This document shows, in pieces, positions 19,385 to 30,500 of a stretch of DNA of 64,000 nucleotides (the first letter of the stretch is position 1; each line of letters opens with the position of its first letter). The notes below the pieces were generated by a model, which saw only the letters and a list, made by a program, of their open reading frames with translations, ran no database searches and had not been told where the DNA came from. This DNA is from Bacteroidetes bacterium OLB10. GTDB lineage: Bacteria > Bacteroidota > Bacteroidia > AKYH767-A > OLB10. The position numbers were made by a program, and so were the translations under genes. The DNA is taken from assembly GCA_001567275.1 (NCBI GenBank), contig LNBX01000030.1:1-64000 (forward strand), given 5' to 3'.

Positions 19385-21019
19385 ATGAAGAAAAAACATC
19401 CAAAGGCATTGCCATATCTTTTCCTTTCTGAAATGTGGGAGCGTTTCGGGTTCTACCTAATGCTGGGTATATTTTTCCTCTACATGACCGACACTCAGCG
19501 CGGAGGAATGGCTCTCGACCGCAAAGAAGCTGCCGATATTTTCGGAACCTTCATAGCATTGGTATATGTAACTCCATTTGTAGGGGGGCTGCTTGCCGAC
19601 CGTCTGTTGGGATATCGTTTTTCTATTACCATAGGAGGAATTTTGATGGGCTTGGGATATTGCGGATTAGCTATTCCCGGAATGACGGCATTTTATGTGT
19701 CGCTGTTTTTAATTATCATAGGTAATGGATTTTTCAAACCAAACATCTCTACCATTTTGGGTAATGTATATAATGCACCTGAATACAAACCACTGAAAGA
19801 TTCAGGCTACAATATTTTTTATATGGGAATAAATATTGGTGCATTCATCTGTAATTTTTTTGCCGCCTATCTTCGGAATAATTTCAGTTGGGGTGCTGCA
19901 TTTATGGCTGCAGGCATCGGTATGTTTGTAGGGGTAATTATTTTTTGGATAGGGAGTAAACACTATGCTCATGCTGATGTACGCAAACCTGTGAAAGCGG
20001 GAGATATGCCTGTTTCAAAAATTTTGGGAATAACATTGCTTCCTGCAATCATTGCCGGATATATAGGGTGGATAATTCCGGGAAATATTTTCGGAAGTGA
20101 TTCAACCGATGCATTTATTTTGGGAGCATTACCTGTAGCAGCCTATTATGTGATGTTGCTGATTCGTTCAGATGCGGAAGACCGCAGGCCACTTGCTGCA
20201 TTACTTGCAGTGTTTGCAGTAGCCATAGTTTTCTGGGCAGTGTTTAAACAAAACGGAACGGCACTCACCACCTGGGCCGAGAGTTATACCGACAGAGAAA
20301 TTCCTGCAGCGGTGGAACCTGTTGCTAAAACTTTGGGGATGACACAGACAGTAACTTTTGCAAAAGATTCTGTACCTCTTACAGATGAACAGTTCAGAGT
20401 AGCAAGAGATGCATCAGGTGCGGTGATAAAAACATGGGACTATCCTTTGTATTTTAAGAATGTATTAAAAGAAAAACTCCCACTTGCCGGAGAATCAATG
20501 ACACTAATTTCAACAGAGCTGGCACAGTCTATCAATCCGTTTTGGGTAGTGGTACTTACACCGGTTATTGTAGCATTTTGGAGTATGCTCAAACGCAGAA
20601 ACCGCGAACCTTCCACTACATGGAAAATATTTTACGGTTTTTTATCACTTCTTTATCTACACTTGTAATGGTTGCTGCTACCTATGCCTGCCACAACGGA
20701 ATGGAAAAAAAGTTCGATGCTTTGGCTCATTGCCAGCTATGGTGTCATCACTGTTGGCGAGTTATGTCTGAGTCCGATGGCATTGTCTCTGGTATCAAAA
20801 CTCAGCCCTCCGCGACTGACAGCACTCATGATGGGTGGATGGTTTCTTTCAACTTCCATTGGTAATAAAATGAGTGGTGTGCTTGCAAGTATGTGGGATG
20901 GGTATGAACATAAAGCCAATTTCTTCTTAGTGAATTTTGGTTTGGTAATGGCAACTACACTGATTATTCTTGCTATGATAAAATGGCTGAATAAAATTGT
21001 AAAAGAACATGGAGCCTGA
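19385..21019 (+). CDS. POT/PTR-family proton-dependent peptide transporter, two frameshifts
   Basis: An inner-membrane symporter for di- and tripeptides with about 12-14 membrane segments; reconstructed length is about 545 residues. The N-terminal LSEMWERFGFYLMLG and GFFKPNISTILGN (the PTR2 signature region) are diagnostic. The C-terminal part in another frame has GELCLSPMALSLVSKLSPPR and GGWFLSTSIGNKMSG. Two breaks split it. The T run at 20638-20643 has six T where seven are needed to pass a TAA at 20666-20668. The A run at 20705-20711 has seven A where six are needed. The piece between, YGFFITSLSTLVMVAATYA, is a good membrane segment, so the gene is probably intact in the organism. Confidence 0.85.
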
Positions 21020-21091
21020 TGTTTTGGTCTTCTTCATTGCAGAAAATTCTTTTTTGATTTAAACTCAGCATCAGGCCCACATCTTCGTTTG

Positions 21092-22397
21092 TCAGTTATG
21101 TTGCTGCGGTTGTTTCACTGCCAGCAGCCTGTCAATATCTCTGTTAACCGATAAAATTAAAACTGCTGTTGCCGTGCAAAATACCGGACTGGTAATGCAG
21201 TGATGGCCATTCCAGCTGCCGTCATTATTCTGTATGGACAACAGTCGTCCGCTTACATTGTCGTACCATTTTTTCCAGCCGTCATCTTTACTCATAATCA
21301 TTCCTTCGCCAGTTTGCAGATACGATAAAAACTCTTCGCCACCATTGCTGCCAAATCCATTCATTACATCATTTTGTTGTGCCTGCTTTGCAGCAGCACG
21401 GTTTATTTCGTAAGCAGCAGCATATTTATCTGCATCGGCAGAAGTCATTCCCGCAGCCTGCAGATTTTTTGCAGTCACTTCTTCAGTGGGAGCAAGCAAT
21501 CCTTCCTTCTTGGCTTTAGCAATTTTTTTCTCTTGCAATGCGTGCTTCAGCAGAGCTGCCGCGTGCAGTGCCCGAAATGCTGTAGAGCATAACACCTGCA
21601 GCATCAGTAGTGACTGCTGACTTTGTATCTTTATCATAATTTCCTTTTAAGTAAGAGCGACTTTTTTCCAACTTCACAGTATCAACTTTTGCTCCTGCCT
21701 GCATAGCAGTTTCCAATGCATTGGCAGCAAATGACGACTGCAACACACCTGCCCATCCTGAGCCTTTCAGACTGCCGTTGGGATTGATACCCTGCTGAAT
21801 TTTGGCAACACATACATCCAGATTTTTTCGAACCCTGCTTTTCATGGTGTTGTTATTGTTCAGATAATCCATCAGGTTGGTGAGATACTGTGCTGTCAGC
21901 ACCACATCAATATTCTGTCCGAGTTTTACCTGTGGTTGTGTACCGGTGAGTGTGGTAATATTAGTGGAGTTGGATGGTGTTTGCTCCACTTGTTTTAAAA
22001 GATATTCCGTTGCAAGCGCAACATTGGCTGAAAATTTTCCTGTAAAAGGAGTGTTGCCCATGCGCAGCAGTGCCATAGTGGTAATGGCAGTTGTTGCAGG
22101 ATCGGATTTAACGGCATGCGGATCAAATTCCGACTGTCTGCTGTGCCATCCTGCACCCCAGCCGCCATCTTTGTTTTGCGCCTTGCTTATCCAGTCTAAA
22201 CTTGATGTGAGAGATAATTCAACTTTTTCAGGAGTTTTAAGATAAAGAACTGAGTCAATACCTTCTCCTTCAAACACAGTGCGGAATACACATCCCTGCG
22301 CTTTTTCTTTTACAGGCTCACTTGAATGGTGCAGCGTCAACAGTGGCAGCGAAGCCATCACAGGAATAAATGCATAAAATAATTTTGTTCTGTTCAT
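21092..22397 (-). CDS. Secreted prenyltransferase/squalene-cyclase-repeat protein, frameshifted
   Basis: An exported protein of about 434 residues with an alpha/alpha-toroid fold as in squalene-hopene cyclases and prenyltransferases. It has a signal peptide (about 1-22), then QW-like repeats: WISKAQNKDGGWGAGWH, a middle repeat around GINPNGSLKGSGWAGV, and RLLSIQNNDGSWNGHHC near the end. No DxDD cyclase motif was seen, so enzymatic cyclisation is not supported. Members of this fold in the periplasm are largely uncharacterised. The frame breaks at an A7 run (plus-strand T 21533-21539). With six A it reads AEARIAREKKIAKAKKEG and continues. It is convergent with the POT transporter. Confidence 0.75.
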
Positions 22398-22492
22398 AAC
22401 CCTTAAATTTTATTGATTTATGCATAGGATGCCATCCTGTAAATAATTTCATAAAATTTGTTCCGTCAGTTCACGTTTAACATATTTGTAAA

Positions 22493-23005
22493 ATGATTTC
22501 GAAAAAAATATTTCCGTTTGCCATTGCAGCAGTTGTTTATGGTTTGATGTTTACATCTTACAGTTGTTCAGTTGAGAAAAAAACAAAGAGTAATGGTGAT
22601 TCACTTCTTGTTTCTATACAGCGATATCCCTGTTTTGGCCGTTGCCCTTATTACGATGCTTCGCTTTATGAAAGCGGTTACATATTGATTAACCGCAAAG
22701 GATTTATGGATAATCTGGGTGTGTATTCTTCAAAAGCAACCAAAGAGGAGATGAAAGAATTAATCAAAGAAGCCGAACGTGCAGGATATCAGTCATTGCC
22801 CGACAGTTTTTATAATCCCGGCATTGCAGACTATCCGGCAACCATTACCAGGGTAAATCTGAATGGAAAAATCAAGAGAGTATTTGATGGCGAACCTGAA
22901 GCGCCCCAAAGCCTGAAAAAATTTGAAGAGACGCTGCATAACTTTTTCACTCAGAAAGAAAGAAACTGGCAGCTGATTCGGAAAAAAGCAGGAGAAGAGG
23001 ATTAA
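22493..23005 (+). CDS. DUF6438 lipoprotein
   Basis: A 170-residue probable lipoprotein. The N-terminal hydrophobic segment ends in TSYSCS, a lipobox-like site with Cys25. The conserved part begins VSIQRYPCFGRCPYYDASLY and ends DYPATITRVNLNGKIKRV, the pattern of the DUF6438 family, whose function is unknown. The two closely spaced Cys in CFGRC may form a disulfide or bind metal; this is inference. It stands alone between divergent neighbours. Confidence 0.75.
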   Translation: MISKKIFPFAIAAVVYGLMFTSYSCSVEKKTKSNGDSLLVSIQRYPCFGRCPYYDASLYESGYILINRKGFMDNLGVYSSKATKEEMKELIKEAERAGYQSLPDSFYNPGIADYPATITRVNLNGKIKRVFDGEPEAPQSLKKFEETLHNFFTQKERNWQLIRKKAGEED

Positions 23006-23068
23006 ACCGATTTTCATCCTACCTTAATTAAAAACCGGAAATGATGCATCTTTCAGCATTTCTGCTGC

Positions 23069-23099
23069 TTTGAATTGCAGCCTCATTACGCTATCTTTG
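23069..23099 (+). promoter_or_regulatory. Promoter of secA
   Basis: TTTG (23069-23072), a 19-base spacer and TATCTTTG (23092-23099) match the Bacteroidota consensus with the same spacing as the rplM promoter. It decides the secA start: an upstream in-frame ATG at 23070 lies inside the promoter and cannot be used. Confidence 0.88.
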
Positions 23100-23135
23100 C
23101 ACACTTTTATTTTAGTTTTAAGGAAACATAGTACG

Positions 23136-26100
23136 ATGATAGATTTTCTAAGTAAATCCATTTCAAAAATATTCAGCAGCAAAACCGAGAGCGACTATAA
23201 AAAGCTGGCTCCCATTATTGATGAAGTAAATGCTGTTGCCGAAAATTTGAAATCGCTCAGCAACGATGAGTTAAGAAATAAAACCCTTGAATTCAGAAAT
23301 ACAATCACTGAATATCTCGCAGATACGGATACAGAATTGAATCAGTTGAATGAGGAGGCAGAATCCAATCAGGAAATGGATGCAGCCAAAAAGGAAGACT
23401 TGTATTCGCGCATTGATGCACTGAAGAAAGAACGCAACAAAAAGATTGAAGAAGTGCTTAGTCAGATTCAGGCCGAAGCATTTGCAGTAGTTCGCGAAAC
23501 AGCAAGACGTTTTACCGAAAATGCAGAGCTGGAAGTTACAGCTACTGACAACGACAGGCAATTAGTGCTCAGGCGCGATGGTGTAAAAATTGAAGGCGAC
23601 AGAGCCATCTTCAGCAACACCTGGACGGCAGCAGGAACAAAAATTACATGGAACATGGTGCATTACGATGTTCAGCTTATTGGCGGTTCGGTATTGCATC
23701 AGGGAAAAATTGCAGAGATGGCAACCGGTGAAGGAAAAACACTCGTGGCTACCTTGCCAATATATCTGAATGCGCTGCCCGGTGCAGGTGTGCATGTGGT
23801 AACCGTTAACGATTACCTCGCAAAACGTGACGCGGAATGGAACGGTCCGATCTTTGAATTTCTTGGACTGACAGTTGATTGCATTGACAAACATCAACCC
23901 AACACCGAAGAAAGACGTAATGCCTACAAAGCAGATATCACCTATGGAACCAACAACGAATTTGGTTTTGATTATCTGCGCGATAATATGACGCGCCATG
24001 CCAATGAAATGGTTCAGCGTCCGCATCACTATGCAATTGTTGACGAGGTGGACAGTGTGTTGATTGACGATGCACGTACTCCTTTGATTATTTCAGGTCC
24101 TACACCCAAAGGTGACACACAGGAATTTTTTGCACTGAAACCAAAAGTTGAAATTCTGTTCAATGCACAGCGAAATTATGTGAATACCGTGCTTGCAGAT
24201 GCCAAAAAGAAATTTGGTGAAAACAAACCTGATGATGCAGGTATGCCTTTACTCCGTGCTTACCGAGGTTTGCCAAGAAACAGTGCACTGGTAAAATTTC
24301 TGAGCGAACAAGGTGTTAAAACATTGTTGCAAAAAACTGAAAACCATTACATGCAGGACCAGCAGAAGGAAATGCATAAAGTGGATGCAGAATTGTTTTT
24401 TGTGATTGACGAAAAAAACAACACGGTTGAACTTACTGAAAAAGGTATTGAGCTGATAACAGCCAACAACGAAGATGCTAACTTCTTTGTGATGCCTGAT
24501 GTAGGAAGTGTGATTGCTGAGATTGAACGTTCAGCATTAAGCAACGAAGAGAAGTTGGAGAAGAAAGAAGTGTTGATGCGCGACTTTGCAATAAAGTCAG
24601 AACGTATTCATACCATCAATCAGTTACTCAAAGCTTATACCTTGTTTGAGCGTGATGTGGAGTATATCATTGCTGAAGGTAAAGTAAAAATTGTAGATGA
24701 ACAGACAGGTCGTGTGCTCGAAGGAAGAAGATATTCCGATGGACTGCATCAGGCAATTGAAGCAAAGGAGAGTGTAAAAATTGAAGCTGCTACACAAACC
24801 TATGCAACCATCACATTGCAGAATTATTTTCGTATGTACCACAAGCTTGCAGGTATGACCGGTACTGCCGAAACAGAAGCAGGTGAGTTTTGGGAAATTT
24901 ACAAATTAGATGTAGTAGTAATTCCTACCAACAAGAAAATTATCCGTGACGACCGTCAGGATTTGGTGTATAAAACAAGACGTGAAAAATACAATGCCGT
25001 AATTGAAGAAATTGCACAACTTACTGCTGCAGGGCGACCGGTGCTGGTGGGTACAACATCTGTGGAAATTTCGGAGTTGCTGAGCCGTATGCTCAAACAG
25101 CGCAACATCAAGCACAATGTGTTGAACGCAAAACTTCACAAGAAAGAAGCCGACATCGTAGCTGAAGCCGGACAGGCAGGCACCGTAACCATTGCTACCA
25201 ACATGGCCGGTCGTGGTACGGATATTAAACTCGGCCCCGGAGTAAAAGAAGCAGGAGGTCTTGCAATCGTTGGTACTGAGCGTCACGATTCACGAAGGGT
25301 TGACCGTCAGTTGCGTGGTCGTGCAGGTCGTCAGGGAGATCCGGGTTCATCACAGTTTTTTGTTTCACTCGAAGATGATCTGATGCGTTTGTTCGGAAGT
25401 GAAAGAATTGCACGTCTGATGGACCGAATGGGATTGAAAGAAGGTGAAGTCATTCAGCACAGCATGATTACCAAATCTATTGAACGTGCTCAGAAAAAAG
25501 TGGAGGAAAACAACTTCGGTATTCGTAAACGTTTGTTAGAGTACGATGACGTAATGAATGCACAGCGCGAAGTGATTTATAAAAAACGCAGACATGCTTT
25601 GTTTGGTGAGCGCCTGGCACTCGATATTCTGAATCTGCAGTATGATGTATGCGACAGCATTGTTAGTGCTTATGATCAGGAACGCAATTTTGAAGCTTTT
25701 CAGCTTGACCTGATACGTTATCTGTCATTAGAATCACCGGTTGATGAGAAAACGTTTATGCAGATAAAGCCTGAAGATTTAACTCAGCAGGTTTTTGAAA
25801 AACTCTACATTCACTACAAGCAAAAGTCGCAGATGATTGCTGATAAGGCATATCCTGTGATTGAATCTATTTATCTCAATCAGGGAAAGACCATCAACGA
25901 AGTAGTGGTGCCTTTTGCTGATGGACAGAAAGCAATGAATGTATTATGCTCACTTGCCAAAGCGTATGAAACCAAGTGCAAAGAACTGATTACATCTTTT
26001 GAAAAAACGGTTGTGCTGAGTTTTATTGACGAAGCATGGACAGAACATCTTCGCGAGATGGATGAACTCCGTACCAGTGTGCAGAATGCAGTGTACGAAC

Positions 26101-26441
26101 AGAAAGATCCGTTGTTGATTTATAAGTTTGAGTCTTTCGAATTGTTTAAGCGGATGCTTGAAAGAGTGAATAAGGAAATAGTGTCGTTTCTTGAGAAAGG
26201 ATTTATCCCGGTGCAAAATCCGGAGAATGTACAGGAAGCACGTCCGCAGCAACAGCGTACCGATATGAGCAAGTTGCAAACTAGTCATACCGGTTCCGAA
26301 TCATCTTCAGACGAAAGACAAGGGCCTCCACCGCCACCACGGCAACAACCTGCTAAGGCCGAAGTAAAAGTTGGAAGAAATGATCCTTGTCCTTGTGGAA
26401 GCGGAAAGAAATTCAAAAACTGCCACGGAGCAAATTCATAA
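23136..26441 (+). CDS. secA: Preprotein translocase ATPase SecA
   Basis: Drives export of unfolded proteins through SecYEG at the inner membrane. The 1101 residues include Walker A in [14 protein letters not shown], Walker B in [34 protein letters not shown] and [23 protein letters not shown] in NBD2, the helical scaffold and wing domains, and a C-terminal Zn-binding [14 protein letters not shown]. It is some 200 residues longer than E. coli SecA, with charged insertions near the N-terminus (about 45-95) and in the preprotein cross-linking region, as in other Bacteroidota. The start ATG 23136 fits the promoter, and AAGGA lies about 15 bases upstream. Confidence 0.97.
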   Translation: MIDFLSKSISKIFSSKTESDYKKLAPIIDEVNAVAENLKSLSNDELRNKTLEFRNTITEYLADTDTELNQLNEEAESNQEMDAAKKEDLYSRIDALKKERNKKIEEVLSQIQAEAFAVVRETARRFTENAELEVTATDNDRQLVLRRDGVKIEGDRAIFSNTWTAAGTKITWNMVHYDVQLIGGSVLHQGKIAEMATGEGKTLVATLPIYLNALPGAGVHVVTVNDYLAKRDAEWNGPIFEFLGLTVDCIDKHQPNTEERRNAYKADITYGTNNEFGFDYLRDNMTRHANEMVQRPHHYAIVDEVDSVLIDDARTPLIISGPTPKGDTQEFFALKPKVEILFNAQRNYVNTVLADAKKKFGENKPDDAGMPLLRAYRGLPRNSALVKFLSEQGVKTLLQKTENHYMQDQQKEMHKVDAELFFVIDEKNNTVELTEKGIELITANNEDANFFVMPDVGSVIAEIERSALSNEEKLEKKEVLMRDFAIKSERIHTINQLLKAYTLFERDVEYIIAEGKVKIVDEQTGRVLEGRRYSDGLHQAIEAKESVKIEAATQTYATITLQNYFRMYHKLAGMTGTAETEAGEFWEIYKLDVVVIPTNKKIIRDDRQDLVYKTRREKYNAVIEEIAQLTAAGRPVLVGTTSVEISELLSRMLKQRNIKHNVLNAKLHKKEADIVAEAGQAGTVTIATNMAGRGTDIKLGPGVKEAGGLAIVGTERHDSRRVDRQLRGRAGRQGDPGSSQFFVSLEDDLMRLFGSERIARLMDRMGLKEGEVIQHSMITKSIERAQKKVEENNFGIRKRLLEYDDVMNAQREVIYKKRRHALFGERLALDILNLQYDVCDSIVSAYDQERNFEAFQLDLIRYLSLESPVDEKTFMQIKPEDLTQQVFEKLYIHYKQKSQMIADKAYPVIESIYLNQGKTINEVVVPFADGQKAMNVLCSLAKAYETKCKELITSFEKTVVLSFIDEAWTEHLREMDELRTSVQNAVYEQKDPLLIYKFESFELFKRMLERVNKEIVSFLEKGFIPVQNPENVQEARPQQQRTDMSKLQTSHTGSESSSDERQGPPPPPRQQPAKAEVKVGRNDPCPCGSGKKFKNCHGANS

Positions 26442-26488
26442 GTTGAAGTTGTATTAAATAAATTGCACCAATCTAATTCTGCAAGCCA

Positions 26489-27511
26489 ATGTCACTCGAT
26501 ACCGTACAAAACCTTATCCGTGAAGTTGAAGATTTTAAGATAGATACTTCTTCCGATCTTGAAAATTTCAGACTGAAATTTTTGTCTAAAAAAGGATTGA
26601 TAGGCGAGGTGTTTTCGCTGATGAAAACTATTGCACCACAGGAAAGAAAACAGTTTGGTCAGCAAGTGAATTTGCTCAAGCAAAATGCTGAAGAAAAATT
26701 CGAGTCGTTCAAACTGCAGTTCGAAGAAAAAACAGAACAGCAACAGTTGATTGACATCACCCTTCCCGGTGAACCTCTGGAGTCGGGCGCCATGCATCCG
26801 TTGTCAATAATCCGCAATCGTATTATCGAAATTTTCGGGGCAATAGGTTTCACTGTTTCAGATGGTCCTGAGATTGAAGATGACTGGCATAATTTTTCAG
26901 CATTGAATTTTACAGAGGATCATCCTGCACGTGATATGCAGGATACTTTTTTTGTTCAGAAAAATCCTGACCTTGCATTGCGTACACACACTTCTTCGGT
27001 GCAGGTAAGAATAATGGAAAACAACAAACCTCCCATTCGCACTATTTCTCCGGGAAGAGTTTATCGTAATGAAGCCATCTCTGCACGTGCACATTGTTTT
27101 TTTCATCAGGTAGAAGGTTTGTATATTGACAAAGATGTTTCGTTTGCTGACCTGAAACAAACACTGTTGTATTTTGCAAAAGAAATGTTTGGAACAGACA
27201 CTAAAATACGTCTGCGCCCTTCTTATTTTCCGTTTACTGAGCCTTCAGCAGAAATGGATATCAGTTGCACTTTCTGCAAGGGCGAAGGTTGTAATATTTG
27301 CAAATACACCGGATGGGTAGAAATTTTAGGTTGCGGTATGGTAGATCCTGCTGTGCTTGATAATTGTAAAATAGATCATCAGGAGTACAGTGGTTTTGCT
27401 TTTGGTATGGGCATTGAACGCATCACCATGCTGGTTTACGACATCAACGACCTGCGGATTTTTTCTGAGAATGATGTTCGCTTCTTAAAACAATTTAAAG
27501 GTATCGGATAA
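26489..27511 (+). CDS. pheS: Phenylalanyl-tRNA synthetase alpha subunit
   Basis: The catalytic subunit of the alpha2-beta2 enzyme that charges tRNA-Phe. The 340 residues comprise an N-terminal coiled coil (about 1-85) that contacts tRNA, then the class II core with motif 1 HPLSIIRNRIIEIF, motif 2 RTISPGRVYRNEAISARAH and motif 3 GFAFGMGIERITML. The length is normal. The Cys-rich stretch CTFCKGEGCNICKYTGW is usual for bacterial PheS. It lies 47 bases after secA; pheT is not in the window. Confidence 0.97.
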   Translation: MSLDTVQNLIREVEDFKIDTSSDLENFRLKFLSKKGLIGEVFSLMKTIAPQERKQFGQQVNLLKQNAEEKFESFKLQFEEKTEQQQLIDITLPGEPLESGAMHPLSIIRNRIIEIFGAIGFTVSDGPEIEDDWHNFSALNFTEDHPARDMQDTFFVQKNPDLALRTHTSSVQVRIMENNKPPIRTISPGRVYRNEAISARAHCFFHQVEGLYIDKDVSFADLKQTLLYFAKEMFGTDTKIRLRPSYFPFTEPSAEMDISCTFCKGEGCNICKYTGWVEILGCGMVDPAVLDNCKIDHQEYSGFAFGMGIERITMLVYDINDLRIFSENDVRFLKQFKGIG

Positions 27512-27536
27512 TTTTTATTGACAGGTATTATAAAGA

Positions 27537-30500
27537 TTACCTCAGCAGATTAAAGGTTCCCTTTTTACTAATTGTTTTTCCGTCAAACCATGTTTCGGCT
27601 TTCACAGTGTAAACGTATGTTTCAACATTTTGGAGTAGTCCTTTGTAGTATCCATTCCATCCTTTGCTGAAATCATCCGACTCGAACAGCAGCTGCCCCC
27701 AACGGTTGTAAATTTTAAATTCTATCAGTCGTTTCAAACCTAATCCTTCTGCGTAAATAACATCGTTTGAGCCATCACCGTTTGGTGTAAATGCAGTAGG
27801 CACATCAATGGTTACGCGCGGATCAATCTCAATGTTGAAGTATGAAACACCGGAGTAGCATCCCGCTCTGTCGGTATAGGTTGCAGTATAAAGTGTGTTG
27901 CTTAGTGGCAATGCCCATGGGTCAGGACAGAAGATACAACTCAGTCCGTTTACAGGATTCCAGGTGATGATAAAATTGGTGTCAATACCTGTTTCTAAAT
28001 GAATGGAATCGCCAATAAAAATATTCTGACTCACATTCACAGATGTTTGCGGGGTATAAATGATAACAGGTACTGTTAATGTTGCAGAACATCCATTGAC
28101 ATCAGTAATCACCACATTGTAAATGGTACTCTGAGATGGAGTAGCAACCGGATTGGCAATGGTTGTGTTTGAAAGTCCCGTTGCAGGTGTCCACTGATAA
28201 CTTGTGCCACCGCTTGCACTAAGTTGTACAGGTTTGCCAACACACGTATCGCCTCCGGTAGCCTGAGCATTAGGAAGTGTGTTGATGGTAAATTTTTTCC
28301 TGAGAGTATCCTTACATCCCCATGTGCTGTTGTCAATAGCAAGAGTTACTGTGTAAATGCCCGGTACGTTAATCTGATACGGAGGCGGTGTAACTCCATT
28401 ATAACTCTGACCGTTTCCAAGTGTCCAGATGTTGTTAGTTGCATTCAGCGAATTGTTTACGAGAGTTATCTGTTCACCTGCACACAATGAAGTGTCTCCA
28501 TTGTTGATATTAAAATCAGCAATCACCTGTCTGATGAAAACAGGATTTGTTTTTGTGTATGTACATGTCGAGTCAGGTGACCACATCACCAGCCCAACCT
28601 GTGTTTGTCCGCTTGGAGGATTGATGTTGAAGGTATGAGTGATGGGTGAAACTCCGGGAGAGGTAGTACCATCACCAAAATCCCACGAATAAGCTCCGAG
28701 ATCTGAAGTGTCTTTAATACTGAGCGTGATGGATTGTCCTTTGCAAATAGTTGAAGGAACAATATTGAAATTACCTACAGGCCCTACCACATGAATGGTA
28801 TCATAAGCAGTATCTCTGCATCCGAATGAGCTGCTCACAATAAGTTGAATGTTGTACAGTCCCGGAGTCTGATAAATGGTTCCGGCAACAGGTGTAACAA
28901 AAATATTTGAGCTGTTACCCAGATTCCATTCTCTGCTGCCGAATACACTTACTGTGCTGGTATCATAAAAATTAACCAACAAAGGATAACAAAAATTTTG
29001 TGTGCTGTCAGCACTGCTCACAAATCCTGCTTTTGGATAATCCTGCACATTGATAAAATTTGTCATGGTTCGGTGCCCCGTACAACCAATGGAATCAGTA
29101 ATATTGAGGGTGACAGTATATGAACCGGGTGCGTTGTAAGTATGCGATGGTAAGGTAAGATTAGATGTTCCTCCATCACCAAAATTCCACTGATAACTCG
29201 GAAATGCCTGATAAGAAGGATAGAAGTTGACTGTTTCGCCAACACAAATATTATTTTTTGTTGCCACGAAATTTGTATCAGGAATGGATGTAGAAATCAT
29301 CATCTGATAAACACTGGTGCAACCAATCGTATCTCTTACTGTGAGTGTAACCCACCATTTTCCTGAATCGCTTGGGACAGTGTATGTGTGAGAAGGGTTC
29401 TGAAGATTTGAAGTTGTTCCGTCTCCAAAGCTCCAGGTATAAGAAGCTATCAAAGTGTCGGCATAACTGCTGTCAGTAAAATTAATGGTTAACGGCATAC
29501 AACCGAAAGTCTTATTCGCTTTGAAATAGGAATTAACACTATATACGTTTACTTGTTTCTTTATGGAATCCACACAGCCATTGATATCTGTTACTACCAG
29601 TTTAACCGGAAATGAACCGGGACTCAAAAAAGTATGTGTTGTTGTAGGCATACCTGAATTGTGCGGAGGTGTACTGTCGTTCCAGTACCACAGATATCCC
29701 TCGTTACATGAGCCATAAGCATCAACAGATGATTGCGCATCAACATTGATGGTGTGGTTCTGACAAATAATGGAGTCTCTTGTAAAATTAGCCTGTATAT
29801 TTCGCACATGAACCTTTGCAGAGTCAAGAGCAGGAAGACAACCTGAAGATGGATTGAATGCTGTAAGTATTACCGTATAATCACCTGTTGCAGTGTAAAC
29901 GTGTGTCGGGTTGCTGTTTCCTGAGTTGACAAGAAAAGTTCCATCACCAAAATCCCAGTTCCACGTAGTTGCATCCTGAATGTTCGCAGGGAAATGATAA
30001 ATCATTGGAGTATTACAGTTTCCTGCAACATAAAATTTCGCCATTGGTCCGTTCACGGTTACTGTTTGCGTAGCTGTATCAATACAGCCGTTGTAAGATG
30101 TAGTGAGCGTGATGGTTTGTTGTCCGGTTTGTGTATTGAAATTCCAGACAGGGTTTGGGTCGGTGTAGCAATGCGAAAGCATTCCTCCGTCACCGGTGTA
30201 GTGATAAAACTGAACAGAATCAGAAGGTGGTGTCAGATTAGTAAGTTGCACAGGTGTATTGGGACAAATGTTTGTAGGTACAACTGAAAAAGCAGTAGCT
30301 GCAGGTGATCCGACATATATTGGAATGAGAAAAGAAGTGTCTTTACATCCTGCAGCATTCGTCACCATTATTTGTGCATAATAAATTCCGGGTTGCGTAT
30401 AGGTGTGTGTGGCAGTTGTGGCAGTGCCTGATGTTTGTGTGCCATCACCAAAAAGGAAAGTATAATTTACAATAGGCTCCCGTGAGCGGCTCGAATCTGA

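Noticed and set aside
21014-21076. Inverted repeat GCCTGATG / CATCAGGC as a terminator
   Set aside because: The arms are nearly 50 bases apart and no U-run follows, so a functional hairpin is doubtful.
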